Source of the DNA: Zygnema cylindricum
Taxonomy: Eukaryota; Streptophyta; Zygnematophyceae; Zygnematales; Zygnemataceae
DNA: 57,432 nucleotides
Assembly (NCBI GenBank): GCA_037447655.1
Contig: JBBHKE010001955.1
Coordinates: 1 to 57,432 of the forward strand
Reading direction: 5' to 3'
A program made the position numbers and the translations under genes. The number at the start of each line of letters is the position of its first letter. Within the stretch, counting starts at the first letter, position 1. The notes below the pieces were generated by a model. It was not told where the DNA came from. It did no database searches and saw only the letters and a program-made list of their open reading frames with translations. Below, in pieces: positions 12,560 to 23,124 of this stretch.

Positions 12560-12790
12560 GGCATGGAGATAAGGTGCAAAAGGGTACTAAATGGGCATAA
12601 GAAATACATGCTGGTAGACGACCTCTATTATTTGAAATACCTCATTAGGAGTTTCAAAGAAAGGATCAAATAAGTATTTGGTATGAAAGATTTAGGAGAT
12701 TTGAATTACGTCTTAAGAATTCGAATAACTACGGAGAGATAAAGTAGGAAAAATTTCATATAGCAAAAGAAGTATCTACTTATTCCCTTG
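12560..12790 (+). pseudogene. Decayed Ty1/copia reverse-transcriptase fragment
   Basis: In the frame starting at 12602 I read KYMLVDDL, matching the copia YVDD active-site box. After about 19 residues comes FGMKDLGDLNYVLRIRI, matching the conserved MKDLGE-L-x-Y-x-LG motif, then QKKYLLIPL, equivalent to the SQ-x-x-Y motif. Three in-frame stops interrupt it (for example after FKERIK). No LTRs or neighbouring pol domains were found, so it is a short relic. Confidence 0.8.
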
Positions 12791-13334
12791 GTCTCCTCCC
12801 CTCCCCCTTCTCCTCCCCCTCTTCCCCCCCCTCCCTCCCCCTCTCCCACTTTCCCACTCTCCCACTCTATCTCCCCTCCCCCTGTTAGTGTGCAACAGGT
12901 GACCAAAGTCAGCAACAGTTCCATCGTTGTGGATTACAATCTACAAAAAGTATGGATCGCAGATTTTTTAGTTTCATCTTTAGTACTCTCGTCACGCCAA
13001 AAGAGACAATTGGTCGTTTTAATTGTTTTCAATTCAGATTTGTGATTTGCTCAATCGTACTTTTGCTTCAATGTGGTTTTTTCTTTATAGAAATTTTCCC
13101 TTTTTTGGGTGTATTAGGTTTCTTTAGACTAATTTAGGGTTACATTTAGGAGTGTGACGAGATTGTGAATGCGGTTGTGTGTACATTTGCCGAGGTTAAT
13201 ACATCTTTTTCTGAAGTTTTTTTGTTCATGGTTTCTTAAATGGGCTAAATATTTAATCTATTAAGGTTGAAATTGTTTGTTTAGAGTATGTAATTAGGTG
13301 GAGACTGTCACATAGCTGGTTAGGATTCATTCTT
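12791..13334. other. CT-rich patch and unassigned sequence
   Basis: 12791-12885 is C/T-rich simple sequence. It includes a short run of CCCACTTT/CCCACTCT units, the 8-bp array motif on the opposite strand, 400 bp beyond the main array. 12890-13334 is A/T-rich with no supported gene. Confidence 0.5.
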
Positions 13335-14530
13335 CAGTTAATAAAAATATGTTGGGAATTTTTTTTTTGTTTCTCTGATTCAAACTTCAAGGAAGAAAAA
13401 CCGCTCATTTTCATTGTCAAGCAGAATATTCGTGCTAAACAGTAGCTAAAACCAAAAACCTCAATGATTGTGAATAAAAATATTAATTTACTCACTTTAT
13501 TTATCCTATTCTGTTTCACGGTTTACATGTTTCGTAACAAACAGTAGCAAGATTATCTTGTTTTTATGTCAATTTTTTCTTAAATTGCAAATTACTCAAA
13601 ATATTTAGTTTAACACGGCCCAAAACTAATTTGGATGACTTTTCCTTAACAAGCCTCAGAAATATAGATGTGCTGAATCTCAGTTAAGTAACCTCTCCCT
13701 GTTTGAAGTTAAAAACAATGCTGAAAGATTAATGATCCTTACATGTGACATGATAACCTTTTCCAGAAAAGCAAAGACAACATTGCTTTATATTATTGTT
13801 TTAGTGGCTAATTGTTGCTAGAGGAAAACTGGAAATCAGTTTGTCATTGTTCCTGGTTCCTTTATTGTCTTTTCTTTTCAAGCTTTTTGTTCAAACATGA
13901 TTTCGGCTGATCCGCCGATTCTCTCAATTATCCTAACATCAATCGTGGTTGCAGGCATCACAAAGAATAAACATCATATTGCAAGATGCAGACACTGTTG
14001 AAAACTCACTTTCAAACAAATTTGGCTGGTACAAGAGCATACGAAGGTCGAGCAAATAAATATAAATCTCCATAATATTATTTGGAAAATGGCATTGATT
14101 CCTTGTCAAGCCTCTTTTCTTTCTACAATCAACAACTTTGATTGAAAGTAACTGTGCTTTACATGTCTTCACGATTCGCATTGAAATAATGCTCAAAATT
14201 AAAAATCAACGCTAAAACTAGCTGTTCAAAACTACACCGTAACTAGTTATTTCAAAACTATTAAAGGTTCGTCTCCGAAGAACTTCCAGCCATCATAAGT
14301 AGCCAGAAGCGAACTACAAATTCTCAATGAGAAATTATTAGTGTACAAATGGGTATCACAGGAAAAAGTCACAGTCACAGATGTGTAACAACTAAGCCCT
14401 GTCAGAATAGAGTAGAAATAGAGCTGATAGGAACGAAGATTTCTGGATATTTCTTAAGTTTTTAACCAGGTTTGTTACTGGGAGGCGAGAGAGTTCGAGC
14501 CCGATTGGAAAGCCGAATATTTGCAGTCCG
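13335..14530 (-). repeat. Inverted fragment of the Root_cap 3' end and 3' flank
   Basis: The reverse complement of this block matches the last ~18 codons of exon 4 plus about 1.1 kb of 3' flank of genes A and B. At 14475-14530 the minus strand reads the C-terminal coding sequence (CKYSAFQSGS-type) and the stop region. It then continues through the same flank landmarks down to about 13340, which pairs with about 18120. It is joined head-on to the promoter of gene B at about 14530, so B is bracketed by inverted arms. The fragment lacks exons 1-3 and cannot be expressed. Confidence 0.85.
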
Positions 14531-14535
14531 GTTGC

Positions 14536-15074
14536 CCTGAGGGAAGCGCACCAGGCGCGTCTGTTACTTTCGCCTCGATTTCAATCTCGTCTTTTTTCGC
14601 ACGATCTCAATCTCGATCGAGCCGATTCGACTCCTCATTTTTCGCCACGTGTCTAGGATCGTAGGAACCATCGTCACCACGCTATTTAGGAAACTGACTT
14701 TCACTGACGCAAAGTCACCGACAAGTAAGCTTTTCTGCCACGTGGTCGATCGCTGAGGAAACCATCAAAACACCTGAAATCGCGTCTGATCTCCTGGCCG
14801 TCAACCTGAGATTGTCAGACGGCCGCTAGTCGCCCAATTTCCAGTAGGACGGTATCAAAATAAAACGACGCAGACGCCACTCTCTAACCAAGCTCACCTC
14901 GCCAGCTTCCTCCGCTTCCCACCTCCTCTCCTCTCTCATTCACTCCTTCTCTCTCCCTTCAAAATATTTGTGCTGACCTATTAAAGAACGCTTTCCCAGA
15001 AACGAACAGCAGCACAAAGCCACACACAGTTTTCCTGCCAGAAAGCTTCCGAAACAAGAGCGAATAGAATAGCC
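14536..15074 (+). promoter_or_regulatory. Promoter and 5' UTR of Root_cap gene B
   Basis: Near-copy of 4291-4862, with the same CGCCACGTGTC and TGCCACGTGG sites, the same block of palindrome-like sequence around GTCAGACGGCCGCTA, and a shorter pyrimidine leader. Its left edge abuts the inverted 3' fragment, so only about 540 bp of original upstream sequence is kept. Confidence 0.55.
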
Positions 15075-15357
15075 ATGGCGTCGAGATTCTCTGTGAGCCG
15101 GAGTGCTCTCGCTGTCGTTCTCGCTTTTGTCGTTTTCTCCACGCTGGCCGCCGCCGCCGTCTGTCCCGACTACCGGGCGAACAGCAGCTGCAACACCGGG
15201 AGCTGCGTCAACAAGGGGATGAAGGGGAAGTTTGCGGTGAGCCCACAGGATAACGACAAAACGACAAATGCTTCTTGCAAACATCTACTTCAGTGTTTTA
15301 GTAATCGCCGTAGATTTGGATGAAATGCTGAAGTCGTTTCCATCATGATGCTTTCTC

Positions 15358-15445
<88 letters not shown>

Positions 15446-16983
15446 TCTCTCTCTCACCCTCTCTCTCACCCTCTCTCTCTCTCCCCCTCTCTTTCTCACC
15501 CTTTCTCTCTCTCTCCCCCTCTCTCATCTCTCTCTCCTTATCTCTCCCTCCCCCAGATTCCGAGCAACTGTCCTCTCCTGGTGGGCTACGGGACGTCTGC
15601 GTTCTATTTGGCGGGAGAGCTGCCCGACGACACGGAAGTCAACGCCAAAATTCTCGCGTCGAAACGAAAAAACTCGACCTCGTGCTGCCGCAAGTGCAAA
15701 AAGCATAAGAAGGGAGGAAAGTGCACCTACTGGCAGTTCCTCAACCTGTAAGTCAACCGCACAGATTCCCACTCTCTTTGAAACGAAAAAAGTACAAGGA
15801 AGAAAAACAGGAGAGAGTTAGAGAAGCAGCAGTTGCTAATTTATTTAGATGCTGAGCCTACTTTCCTACTACTCCACTTGAACCCCCTAGGAGAACATAA
15901 AAAAATATACAGCTAAAATTTCTGGACGGACTTTTCACCTCAGGGGTGCCTACGGAGGAGTTTGCTTCATCTATCTCGGAGGGAAGGGTCCCGAATGTAC
16001 GGACGACGTTCTGGTAAATACTCGTGTCGGAGGGAAATGCAAAATTCCCCAAATCGTTGAAGATCCTCACTTGGTCGGTGCTCACGGAACTCACTACGAT
16101 TTCAGTGGCGCTCCCGACAAAAGTTTTTGTCTTCTCTCCGACAACGATCTCCACATCAACATGAAAATGACCGGATACCTGGACAACCGTACGGAAAGCG
16201 CGACTCTCATCAAGGACGGAAAGGCGGTACGGACATGGATTCGGGAAGTCGGTCTTATGTGGAACGTCGGAGGGAAGAGCCATAACTTGAAACTCGTGGC
16301 GAGGGGAGGGAAGGAGACGGAGAGAGGAGAAGGGTATTTGGCGATGGCGGTTGTGGATGGGAAAACTCTTCCTAGGATGAAGGCAGGAGAGGAGGAGTTG
16401 TTCGAGGGAGGCTTGTGGATGAAAATGGAGGGCGTGGAGAAGGTTGGGCCTTATGATGTGGATGTGTACAATGTGGTGATTGGGGATCTTTTGGATATGG
16501 AGGTCCGATTGCGAGTGGCCAATCCTCTTTTGCAAAGACCGGAAGACGCCGAAACTCACATAAGCCTGGGATTCAACTCAGTCAAGGTACAGAATTGTTT
16601 CCAGTTTTTTTTAGGGTTTTGTCCTGGTTCTGACTTTTTCTTGTGTGTTGTGTAATTTTCATTTGTTTTTGTTAATTGGTCTCAAAGTCAGAATTGTCTC
16701 CCACCTTATTTTGCTTTTCCTGTCCTTGTGATTTTGTCTTGTTCAGACGACTCCTTCCATCCATGGAGTTTTGGGTCAAACTTACCGCGAAGGGAGGGAA
16801 GAGAGAGCCGTCGAGTTTGGAAAGATCGTGGCAATGCTTAATCACCCGATTTCAGGAGATGGAGAGAGTGGAAAAGGATTCATGGATGGAGTCCCGAGTG
16901 ACTACGAAGTTTCCGACATTATGAAACCGGACTGCAAATATTCAGCTTTCCAATCGGGCTCCAACTCTCTCGCCTCCCAATAA
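15075..16983 (+). CDS. Root_cap-domain secreted Cys-rich protein, copy B (4 exons, 410 aa)
   Basis: Exons 15075-15236, 15557-15747, 15944-16586 and 16747-16983, identical in length to gene A's exons, with the same GT-AG junctions and phases. The exon 1 peptide is identical to A and carries the same signal peptide. The few substitutions lie in exons 3 and 4 (E to G in WNVEGK, T to S near the C-terminus). Introns 1 and 3 differ more than the exons, consistent with a recent duplicate under constraint. Expected role and location are as for gene A. Both copies look functional. Confidence 0.88.
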
Positions 16984-18120
16984 CAAAAACCTGGTCGGAA
17001 ACACCGAAAAAATCCTGAAATCTCGGTTTCAATCAGCTCTCTTTATATTGTATTATGACAGAACCGTGACTTTTTCTAGTGATAGCCATGTGTACAATAA
17101 TAATATCCGAGCCTTAATTGTTCAAAAAAATTGTAGATTTGCTTCTGCCTTCTCATGAAGGCTGGAAGTCGACGAAACTTTAATAGTTTTGAGATAATTA
17201 CTCATTTTTAATTCAGAGCATTATTTCAACGCGAATCGTTGTTTTCAAAGTTGTTGACTGTAGAAAGAAGAGAGCCTTGATAAGGAATCAATGCCTTTTC
17301 CCAAATAAATATAGACAGGCTTATTGCTCAATTTGTATCAGCCACATTACTTTGAAAGTAAATTTTCAACCGTCTTGGGGGAAAAAAATGTATGTTTATG
17401 TGAATAATGCTTGCAAATTGATCTTTTTTCTTGTGATAGGTAGAGATGCCTGCACTTGAGATTGAGACATAAGAACATAATCGCAGAAAAATGCAGATTC
17501 AATACAGTATAAAATCAAAATGAAGTGTCTTGTGTGTTAGTACTAAGTTGCAAAGATTGGACAAAATAAACAGGGGGCTCTCTCCAAAAACCTTGGAAAA
17601 GAAAAGAAAATTAACTCCAAGAACAATGAGAAACTGGTTTCCAGTTTTCCGTTAGCAACATCTTGTCACTAAAATAATAATATAAAGCGATGTTCTCTTT
17701 GCTTTTCTGGAAATAATAACCATGTAACGCGCAAGTCTCATCGACTCTTTGGTATCAATATTTCAATATATTTGGTTGAAATAGAGAGAGGGAGAGGGTA
17801 CTTAACTAAGTTTGATCAATCTTCTATATTTCTGAGGGTCAACCATATTAATTGTTGGGCCATGTTAACTATTTTTTTTTGTGATTTTTCTTTTGTGATT
17901 TGCAATGAACGAAACTTAAAAATAAACACAAGATAATCTTGCTACTTTTTGTTAGGAAACATGTAAATCGTGCAACAGAAGATATTATATAAAATGAGTG
18001 AACTGATATTATTTTTTTGCAATACTTGAGTTTAAGGTTGTAGCTAGTGTTAACATGAATATTCTGCCTTGAACACAAGAATAAGCGGTATTTCTTCCTT
18101 GAAAAAAAATGAATTAGAGA
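16984..18120. other. 3' flank of gene B
   Basis: Direct homologue of 6790-7940 and inverted homologue of 13340-14475. Non-coding. The homology ends near 18120, around a GAATTAGAGAAACAATAATC segment whose reverse complement lies near 13340-13375. Confidence 0.65.
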
Positions 18121-18743
18121 AACAATAATCTATATTCCAACATATCTTCCTGAACTGAAGGATGCATTTTTGTTTGTCACAAGCAATGTGTTGATCTCAA
18201 TCTACGATACATACTATAGACAAATGTCAGCCTTAATAGAGTAATATCTAGTACGAAGCAATTCAAATAAAAACTTCAGAAAAAGCCGTTTCAACCATAC
18301 AAATAACCAAACAAATAAGCTGAAGATGAAACGGAAAAATCCAAGATCCATGCTTTTCCGTACACCGTTATCGACAACGGAGCTGCCCAACGGTGTGGAA
18401 GAATACCGAGGATCCTTGCTAAAGTAGCCGACAAATTATAACCATTTGCACACCAATAAAGGGAGGGAGAGGGGGAGGGAGAAGGGGAGGGGTAGGGTGA
18501 GGGGGAGTGGGAGGGGGAAGCTAGATTCTTGTCCCCACTCTCACCTAAGACTTTGAATGAGGATTTCTCCTTATTAACCGGTGTTTGTTTGTCGTTTTCA
18601 CCCAGTTTTCCATGAAGGAGCTCCTGGTGCTGGCCAGGCTCGCTCTTCTCTGGCTCCCCCTGTCTCTGCACTCCCCTTGAAGTTACCCCCCCTGTCCTTT
18701 GGCTGTAAGCCCGGGAAGCTGCCCTGTCCTGAGCCCCCCATTA
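18121..18743. other. Unassigned sequence between gene B and a minisatellite
   Basis: Short reading frames only, including a GGGAGG-rich simple patch at 18460-18520. No gene, RNA or mobile element recognised. Confidence 0.4.
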
Positions 18744-18872
18744 TTTTCCAATTCCCTCCAACTTTTCCGATTCCCTCCATATTTCCCGATTCCCTCTACG
18801 TTTCCCGATTCCCGCCACCTTTCCCGATTCCCTCCAGCTTTCCTGATTCCCTCCATCTTTCCCGATTCCCTC
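18744..18872. repeat. 17-bp minisatellite, left part
   Basis: About eight units of roughly TTTCCCGATTCCCTCCA (17 bp). The same unit resumes at 19464-19498, after the TIR element that follows, so the array was split by the insertion. Confidence 0.85.
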
Positions 18873-19327
18873 TACACCGTGAATCGCTATTAGCGTTAAT
18901 AACGCTAATTAGGTGACTCCAAATTTTGACCCAAATTCTTAAATAGAGTTAATAATTCTAAAATGTCTTTATCGTTATCTGAGGTACTTTCATATTAGGG
19001 TTAATAACTGTAATATAGTGCCGTTTTAAATAGTGTTGCGTACGGACTGTTCATCTCCGTACCATTTAGTACTTTAATAAGTATAAAATTACAAAAAAAA
19101 AAAAAATACAGTCGCGAACGCACGTGATGTGCACTCAAAAAACGTGAGAGTAAAAAAACGTGACGTTACACGATTCACGGTCTAGCGTTAATGTTTGGCT
19201 GCGTGAAAATTTCCAGCACGTGCGGATGTCAGAATCGCCCGACGGCGTACTATTTCGAGCATTTTGTACATATATTTATTTTAGTGTAAATATCTTAATC
19301 GCCGACAATTATTTCAGAGAAAATCCC

Positions 19328-19374
<47 letters not shown>

Positions 19375-19463
19375 TTTTTTTAAATTGAAAATCCCAAATT
19401 AGCGTTAATAATGCTAATTGTTTCTTAACCCTAATTATTTCATAACTCTAATAGCGATTCACG
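18873..19463. mobile_element. TIR element (MITE-like), 591 bp, CACCGTGAATCG family
   Basis: The left end is TA-CACCGTGAATCGCTATTAG; the right end is the inverse (CTAATAGCGATTCACG) and lacks the last few bases. It contains an (AT)n run at about 19334-19376. There is no coding capacity, so it would depend on a transposase encoded elsewhere. The TA target is typical of Tc1/mariner-type non-autonomous elements. Confidence 0.8.
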
Positions 19464-19599
19464 ACCATCTTCCGATTCCCTCCACCTTTCCCGTCGTGAG
19501 CCGGTTTCGCCTCCGATTCAAACACAATACAACATCAATCAACAATATCGATCAAAATCGAAGCCAAGTCGCATGGAAAAAGCGCAGAAATCAACAGGT

Positions 19600-20019
19600 G
19601 GAGTCGCAGGGGGAGCGCCAGGTGGAAGGGAAGGGGATTATTTCCGTACGTTATCCTCGATTTCAACTTCGTCGTTTTCCGTACTACCAGAATCGTCATT
19701 CGACCGTCCATCGCAAAAGACCTACCCCAAGATTCCTGGAGCCGTCATCTCTACGCTATTTAAGAAATCGAACTCGGCCCGAAATAAGTCAACGATATTT
19801 GTATTATTTTATGCCACGTGTCAGGTCAGCGCGACCACCCCTCCAAAACACCTGAAATCGCGTCTGATCTCCTGGCCGTCAACCTGAGATTGTCAGACGG
19901 CCGCTACTGTAGTCGCCCAATTTCCAGTAGGACGGTATCAAAATAAAAAGACGCAGACGCCACTCTCAAACCAAGCTCACTCCTCCAGCTTCCTCCGCTT
20001 CCCATCTCCTCTCCTCCCT
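19600..20019 (+). promoter_or_regulatory. Third, diverged Root_cap promoter copy, cut off at the assembly gap
   Basis: From about 19845 to 20019 this matches the segment just upstream of genes A and B almost base for base, through the pyrimidine leader (…CTCCTCTCCTCCCT), and then runs into Ns. Upstream of 19845 the match is weaker but recognisable (GAAATCG, GTCGTTTTCC, GCCACGTGTC). The coding part that should follow is missing. A third gene copy may be collapsed or lost in the gap, or this may be a solo promoter relic. Confidence 0.7.
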
Positions 20020-20029
20020 NNNNNNNNNN
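20020..20029. other. Assembly gap (10 N)
   Basis: Ten consecutive N. Sequence on the two sides is unrelated: a Root_cap leader on the left, and the left arm of the mirror repeat on the right. Confidence 1.
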
Positions 20030-20139
20030 TGGGTCGGTTAATTAAATCTAAATTTTTTAATACTTAAAGTATACTACATGAAAAGTCGTTATTATTATAA
20101 AAACAAGAAAGCGTTGTGCACTTTAGTCGGAAGCATGTT
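20030..20139. repeat. Left arm of a perfect 110-nt mirror repeat
   Basis: Read 5'->3' from TGGGTCGGTTAATTAAATCT, this arm equals the segment 20414-20523 read 3'->5' on the same strand, base for base over 110 nt. The relation is reversal without complementation, not an inverted repeat. The arm begins at the first base after the gap. Confidence 0.97.
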
Positions 20140-20413
20140 TTTTTTTAGGGATATTAGGGAAAAAACGTTTTTTGGTTTTGTACCTTTTGGTGGGAATTAG
20201 AGTGGAGGAGAGGCATTTGACAAGTGGAGTGTGGAATTTTTTAATTTCGTGCGGATTGAAATTTCGTGCGACGGGGTTACGGATTTCATGTGGCGGGAAG
20301 CGACGGGTGGCAGAAACGTAGTATATCTATAGTATTCCACGTATATTTCTTCACCCCACCATTAGTGGTACGACACGTGTCGTGCAATCTGTGCGCCACT
20401 CGATGGTTTTAAA
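20140..20413. other. Spacer between the mirror arms
   Basis: 274 bp with no gene. The mirror relation stops abruptly: after the shared AAGCATGTT the left continues with T8 AGGG, whereas the mirrored right arm would continue AAATTTTGG. No mirror match was seen inside. Confidence 0.8.
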
Positions 20414-20523
20414 TTGTACGAAGGCTGATTTCACGTGTTGCGAAAGAACAAAAATATTATTATTGCTGAAAAGTACATCATATGAAATTCATAATTTTTT
20501 AAATCTAAATTAATTGGCTGGGT
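20414..20523. repeat. Right arm of the 110-nt mirror repeat
   Basis: Mirror image of 20030-20139. It runs from TTGTACGAAGGCTGATTTCA to the GGT at 20521-20523. The axis of symmetry is between 20276 and 20277. Confidence 0.97.
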
Positions 20524-20607
20524 TGTTGTTGATATTGACCTACATTTTCTGAGTAAAATAGGGTTTTAAAAATATGATTTTGTAAACAGTAGATTTATAT
20601 TACTGTA

Positions 20608-21656
20608 CACTGCGAATCGTGATTAGAGTAAATTACTCTAATTTGGTCGCTCGAAATTTCTACTCTATGACATCAAATAGAGTAAACGATTCTAATTTTT
20701 TCATTATTCTAATTTAGGTAAGTTTAATTAGCGTAAAAAATTGTAATATAGGTTCGTATTAAATAATGTGGAGTATGGACGACGTTCGACCGTGCAAAAT
20801 TGTACTTTTTTAAGTAAAAAGGTACAAATAATGATTTAATAGAATCGCGCTCGCACGTGAAATCGCATTAAAAGAAAAGTGAATCACATCGAAAAAAATC
20901 CGTTCGCATAACTCTCGTCCGTCAACAGCATTGTCGTCAGTGTGAACATTAACTGACATTCAGCGTGACAAATAATACTAACGTCATAATGACGTCAAAA
21001 CTATACGGACTGACAGATTTTGTACGGCCACGTAATTTACACCGCGAATCCTAATTAGAGTAATGAAAAAATTAGAGTAAAAAATCAAAATAAAAAACAA
21101 TTAGAGTAATGAACTCTAATTTATGTGATAGAACTTTTTCACAGAGGAAGTTTACTCTAATTTATTTAAGTACTCTATATTGGGTTATGTCGGCATAATT
21201 ATCCGCGCTGAAATTATGAACACTAAATTACGTAGACGTACAAAATCTGTTTGTCCGTTTAGTTTTGACGTTATTATGACGTTAGTATTATTTGTCGCGC
21301 TGAATGTCAGTTAATGTTCACACTGACGACGATGGTGTCGACGGACAAGAGTTATGCGAACGGCTTTTTTTCGATGTGATTGATTTTTCGTTTAGTGCGA
21401 TTTCACATGCGAGCGCAATTCTTTTAAATCATTATTTGCACCTTTTTACTTAAAAAAGTACAATTTTGCACGGTCGAACGTCGTCCGTACTCCACACTAT
21501 TTAAAACGAACCTATATTACAATTTTGTTACGCTAATTAAACTTACCTAAATTAGAATAATGAAAAAATTAGAATCATTTACTCTATTTGATGTAATAGA
21601 GTCGAAATTTCAAGCGACCGAATTAGAGTATTTTACTCTAATTACGATTCGCGGTG
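20608..21656. mobile_element. Foldback element 'A' with ~420-bp inverted arms
   Basis: The left end TA-CACTGCGAATCGTGATTAG pairs with the right end CTAATTACGATTCGCGGTG-TA. The arms are about 20608-21037 and about 21227-21656 (true reverse complements, with scattered mismatches). Between them lies the left arm of element B, so the two elements are interleaved. There is no transposase frame. Confidence 0.85.
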
Positions 21657-22623
21657 TAGTGTTCATAATTTCAGCGCGGATAATTATGCCGACATAACAT
21701 AATATAGAGTACTTAAATAAATTAGAGTAATCTTCTTCCGTGAAAAAGTTCTATCACATAAATGAGAGTTCATTACTGTAATTGTTTTTTTTTTGTTTTT
21801 TTACTCAACAAATTTCATTACTCTAGTGGTGTGTCTCCTTGTACTTAAAACTTAGAGAATTTACTTTGTTTTTTAGCGCAAATGTAGCGGACCCGAATTT
21901 CGGGTGTCCTTATGTGTACCAAACGAAGTTGTCACTTAAGGACGTGACGATTGTATACGTCGACAATGCCCGTGACGTTTGTGGACAATGTACAATCTGT
22001 GATGACACACGTTATTTTTTGTAACTGCTTGTGTCGTCGCATGACTTATCGTGACATTGTAGACGTACCACCATCCAGCCTGTGCCGTTTCACGGTTGAA
22101 GAAGATGCACTTTGCCTTTGCGTCTCTTGTCTGTTCGACGTGAAATGGCATCGAATCTTGAGACTCCTGGCGAAATAAAATCCGTACTAGGCGCAAACGG
22201 ACAAAACCAAACAAATTGTGTACTTTGCTTCGTCGTACCTGAATGCAAACGGACAAAACATAGCGAATAGTGCACTTTTCGTCGTCGTTTGAATTCTTTT
22301 GATTTTTTTTTTTTTAAATTACACGTGTGACAACGTGTTTCTATTTGTTTTTCGAAAATTCTTTGTTTTAAACACATCGTCCTTGTGTTTTAAAAAAAAG
22401 TGTGAAGATGACGTTTTTTGGCATGGTTGTGGGTCGAATAACACATATCGACAATATGTAGTAAATCTTAAATTCGATGATGACGAAAAATGTACTTCTC
22501 ATTATTTCTATTTTTTTGTACGGTTCAAACTTACGCGGTACGACTCTAAGTTTTACAAGAAAACGACAGAAAAAAACCCTTACTTAGGCACATGGAGACG
22601 CACCCTAATTACGATTCGCGGTG
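21040..22623. mobile_element. Foldback element 'B', interleaved with A and carrying an insertion
   Basis: The left arm is 21040-21226 (TA-CACCGCGAATCCTAATTAG through GAACAC). The right arm starts at 21659 (GTGTTCATAATTTCAG) and ends at 22623 (CTAATTACGATTCGCGGTG-TA). The right arm is broken by a 779-bp insertion at 21826-22604. Element A's right arm lies inside B, while A's left arm lies outside. Confidence 0.8.
21826..22604. mobile_element. 779-bp insertion with short TIRs and a CTA target duplication
   Basis: The ends are GTGGTGTGTCTCC and GGAGACGCACC, imperfect inverted repeats. CTA is present on both sides (21823-21825 and 22605-22607). Removing the insertion and one CTA restores the intact family end ACTCTAATTACG seen in element A. 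A 3-bp duplication suggests a PIF/Harbinger-type non-autonomous element, though the target here is CTA rather than the usual TWA. No long reading frame. Confidence 0.65.
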
Positions 22624-22625
22624 TA

Positions 22626-23124
22626 CACCGTGAATCGTAATTAGAGTAATAAAATAATTAGAGTACAAACCTAAAAAAAACAATTAGAGAAATTAACGCT
22701 TATTTATGTGATAGAGCTGTTTCAACTATGAATTTTACTCCTAATTTATTTAAGTACTCTAATTTGGCACGCTAATATCCTCTACTGTAAATAAGGTATT
22801 CGTTCAGAATTTGGCAAAACGTACAGTTTATCGTCACTATGACTTTTGAACTACGCGGTTTGTTAAAACGCAGTTACATGATAACGGCCTGTATTAAATC
22901 ATTATTTGTACTTTTTTACTTAATAAATTACAATTTTGCACGGTTGGAGGTCGTCTATACCCCACTATTTAAAACGAATCTATATTATAATTAAAAACGC
23001 TTATTAAACTTTACCTTAAATATAATAATGAAAAAAATAGAATCATTTACTCTATTTCATGTGATAGAGTCGAAATTTCGAGCGACCGAATTAGAGTAAT
23101 TTACTATAATTACGATTTGCATTG
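22626..23124. mobile_element. TIR element 'C', 499 bp, abutting B at a shared TA
   Basis: The left end CACCGTGAATCGTAATTAG follows directly after B's terminal GCGGTG-TA. The right end is CTATAATTACGATTTGCATTG-TA. The interior resembles parts of element A (for example the ATAGAGTCGAAATTTC stretch). Confidence 0.75.

Noticed and set aside
20030-20523. Reading the 110-nt pair as an ordinary inverted repeat or MITE
   Set aside because: The arms match by plain reversal, not by reverse complement, so they cannot pair as a hairpin or act as TIRs.
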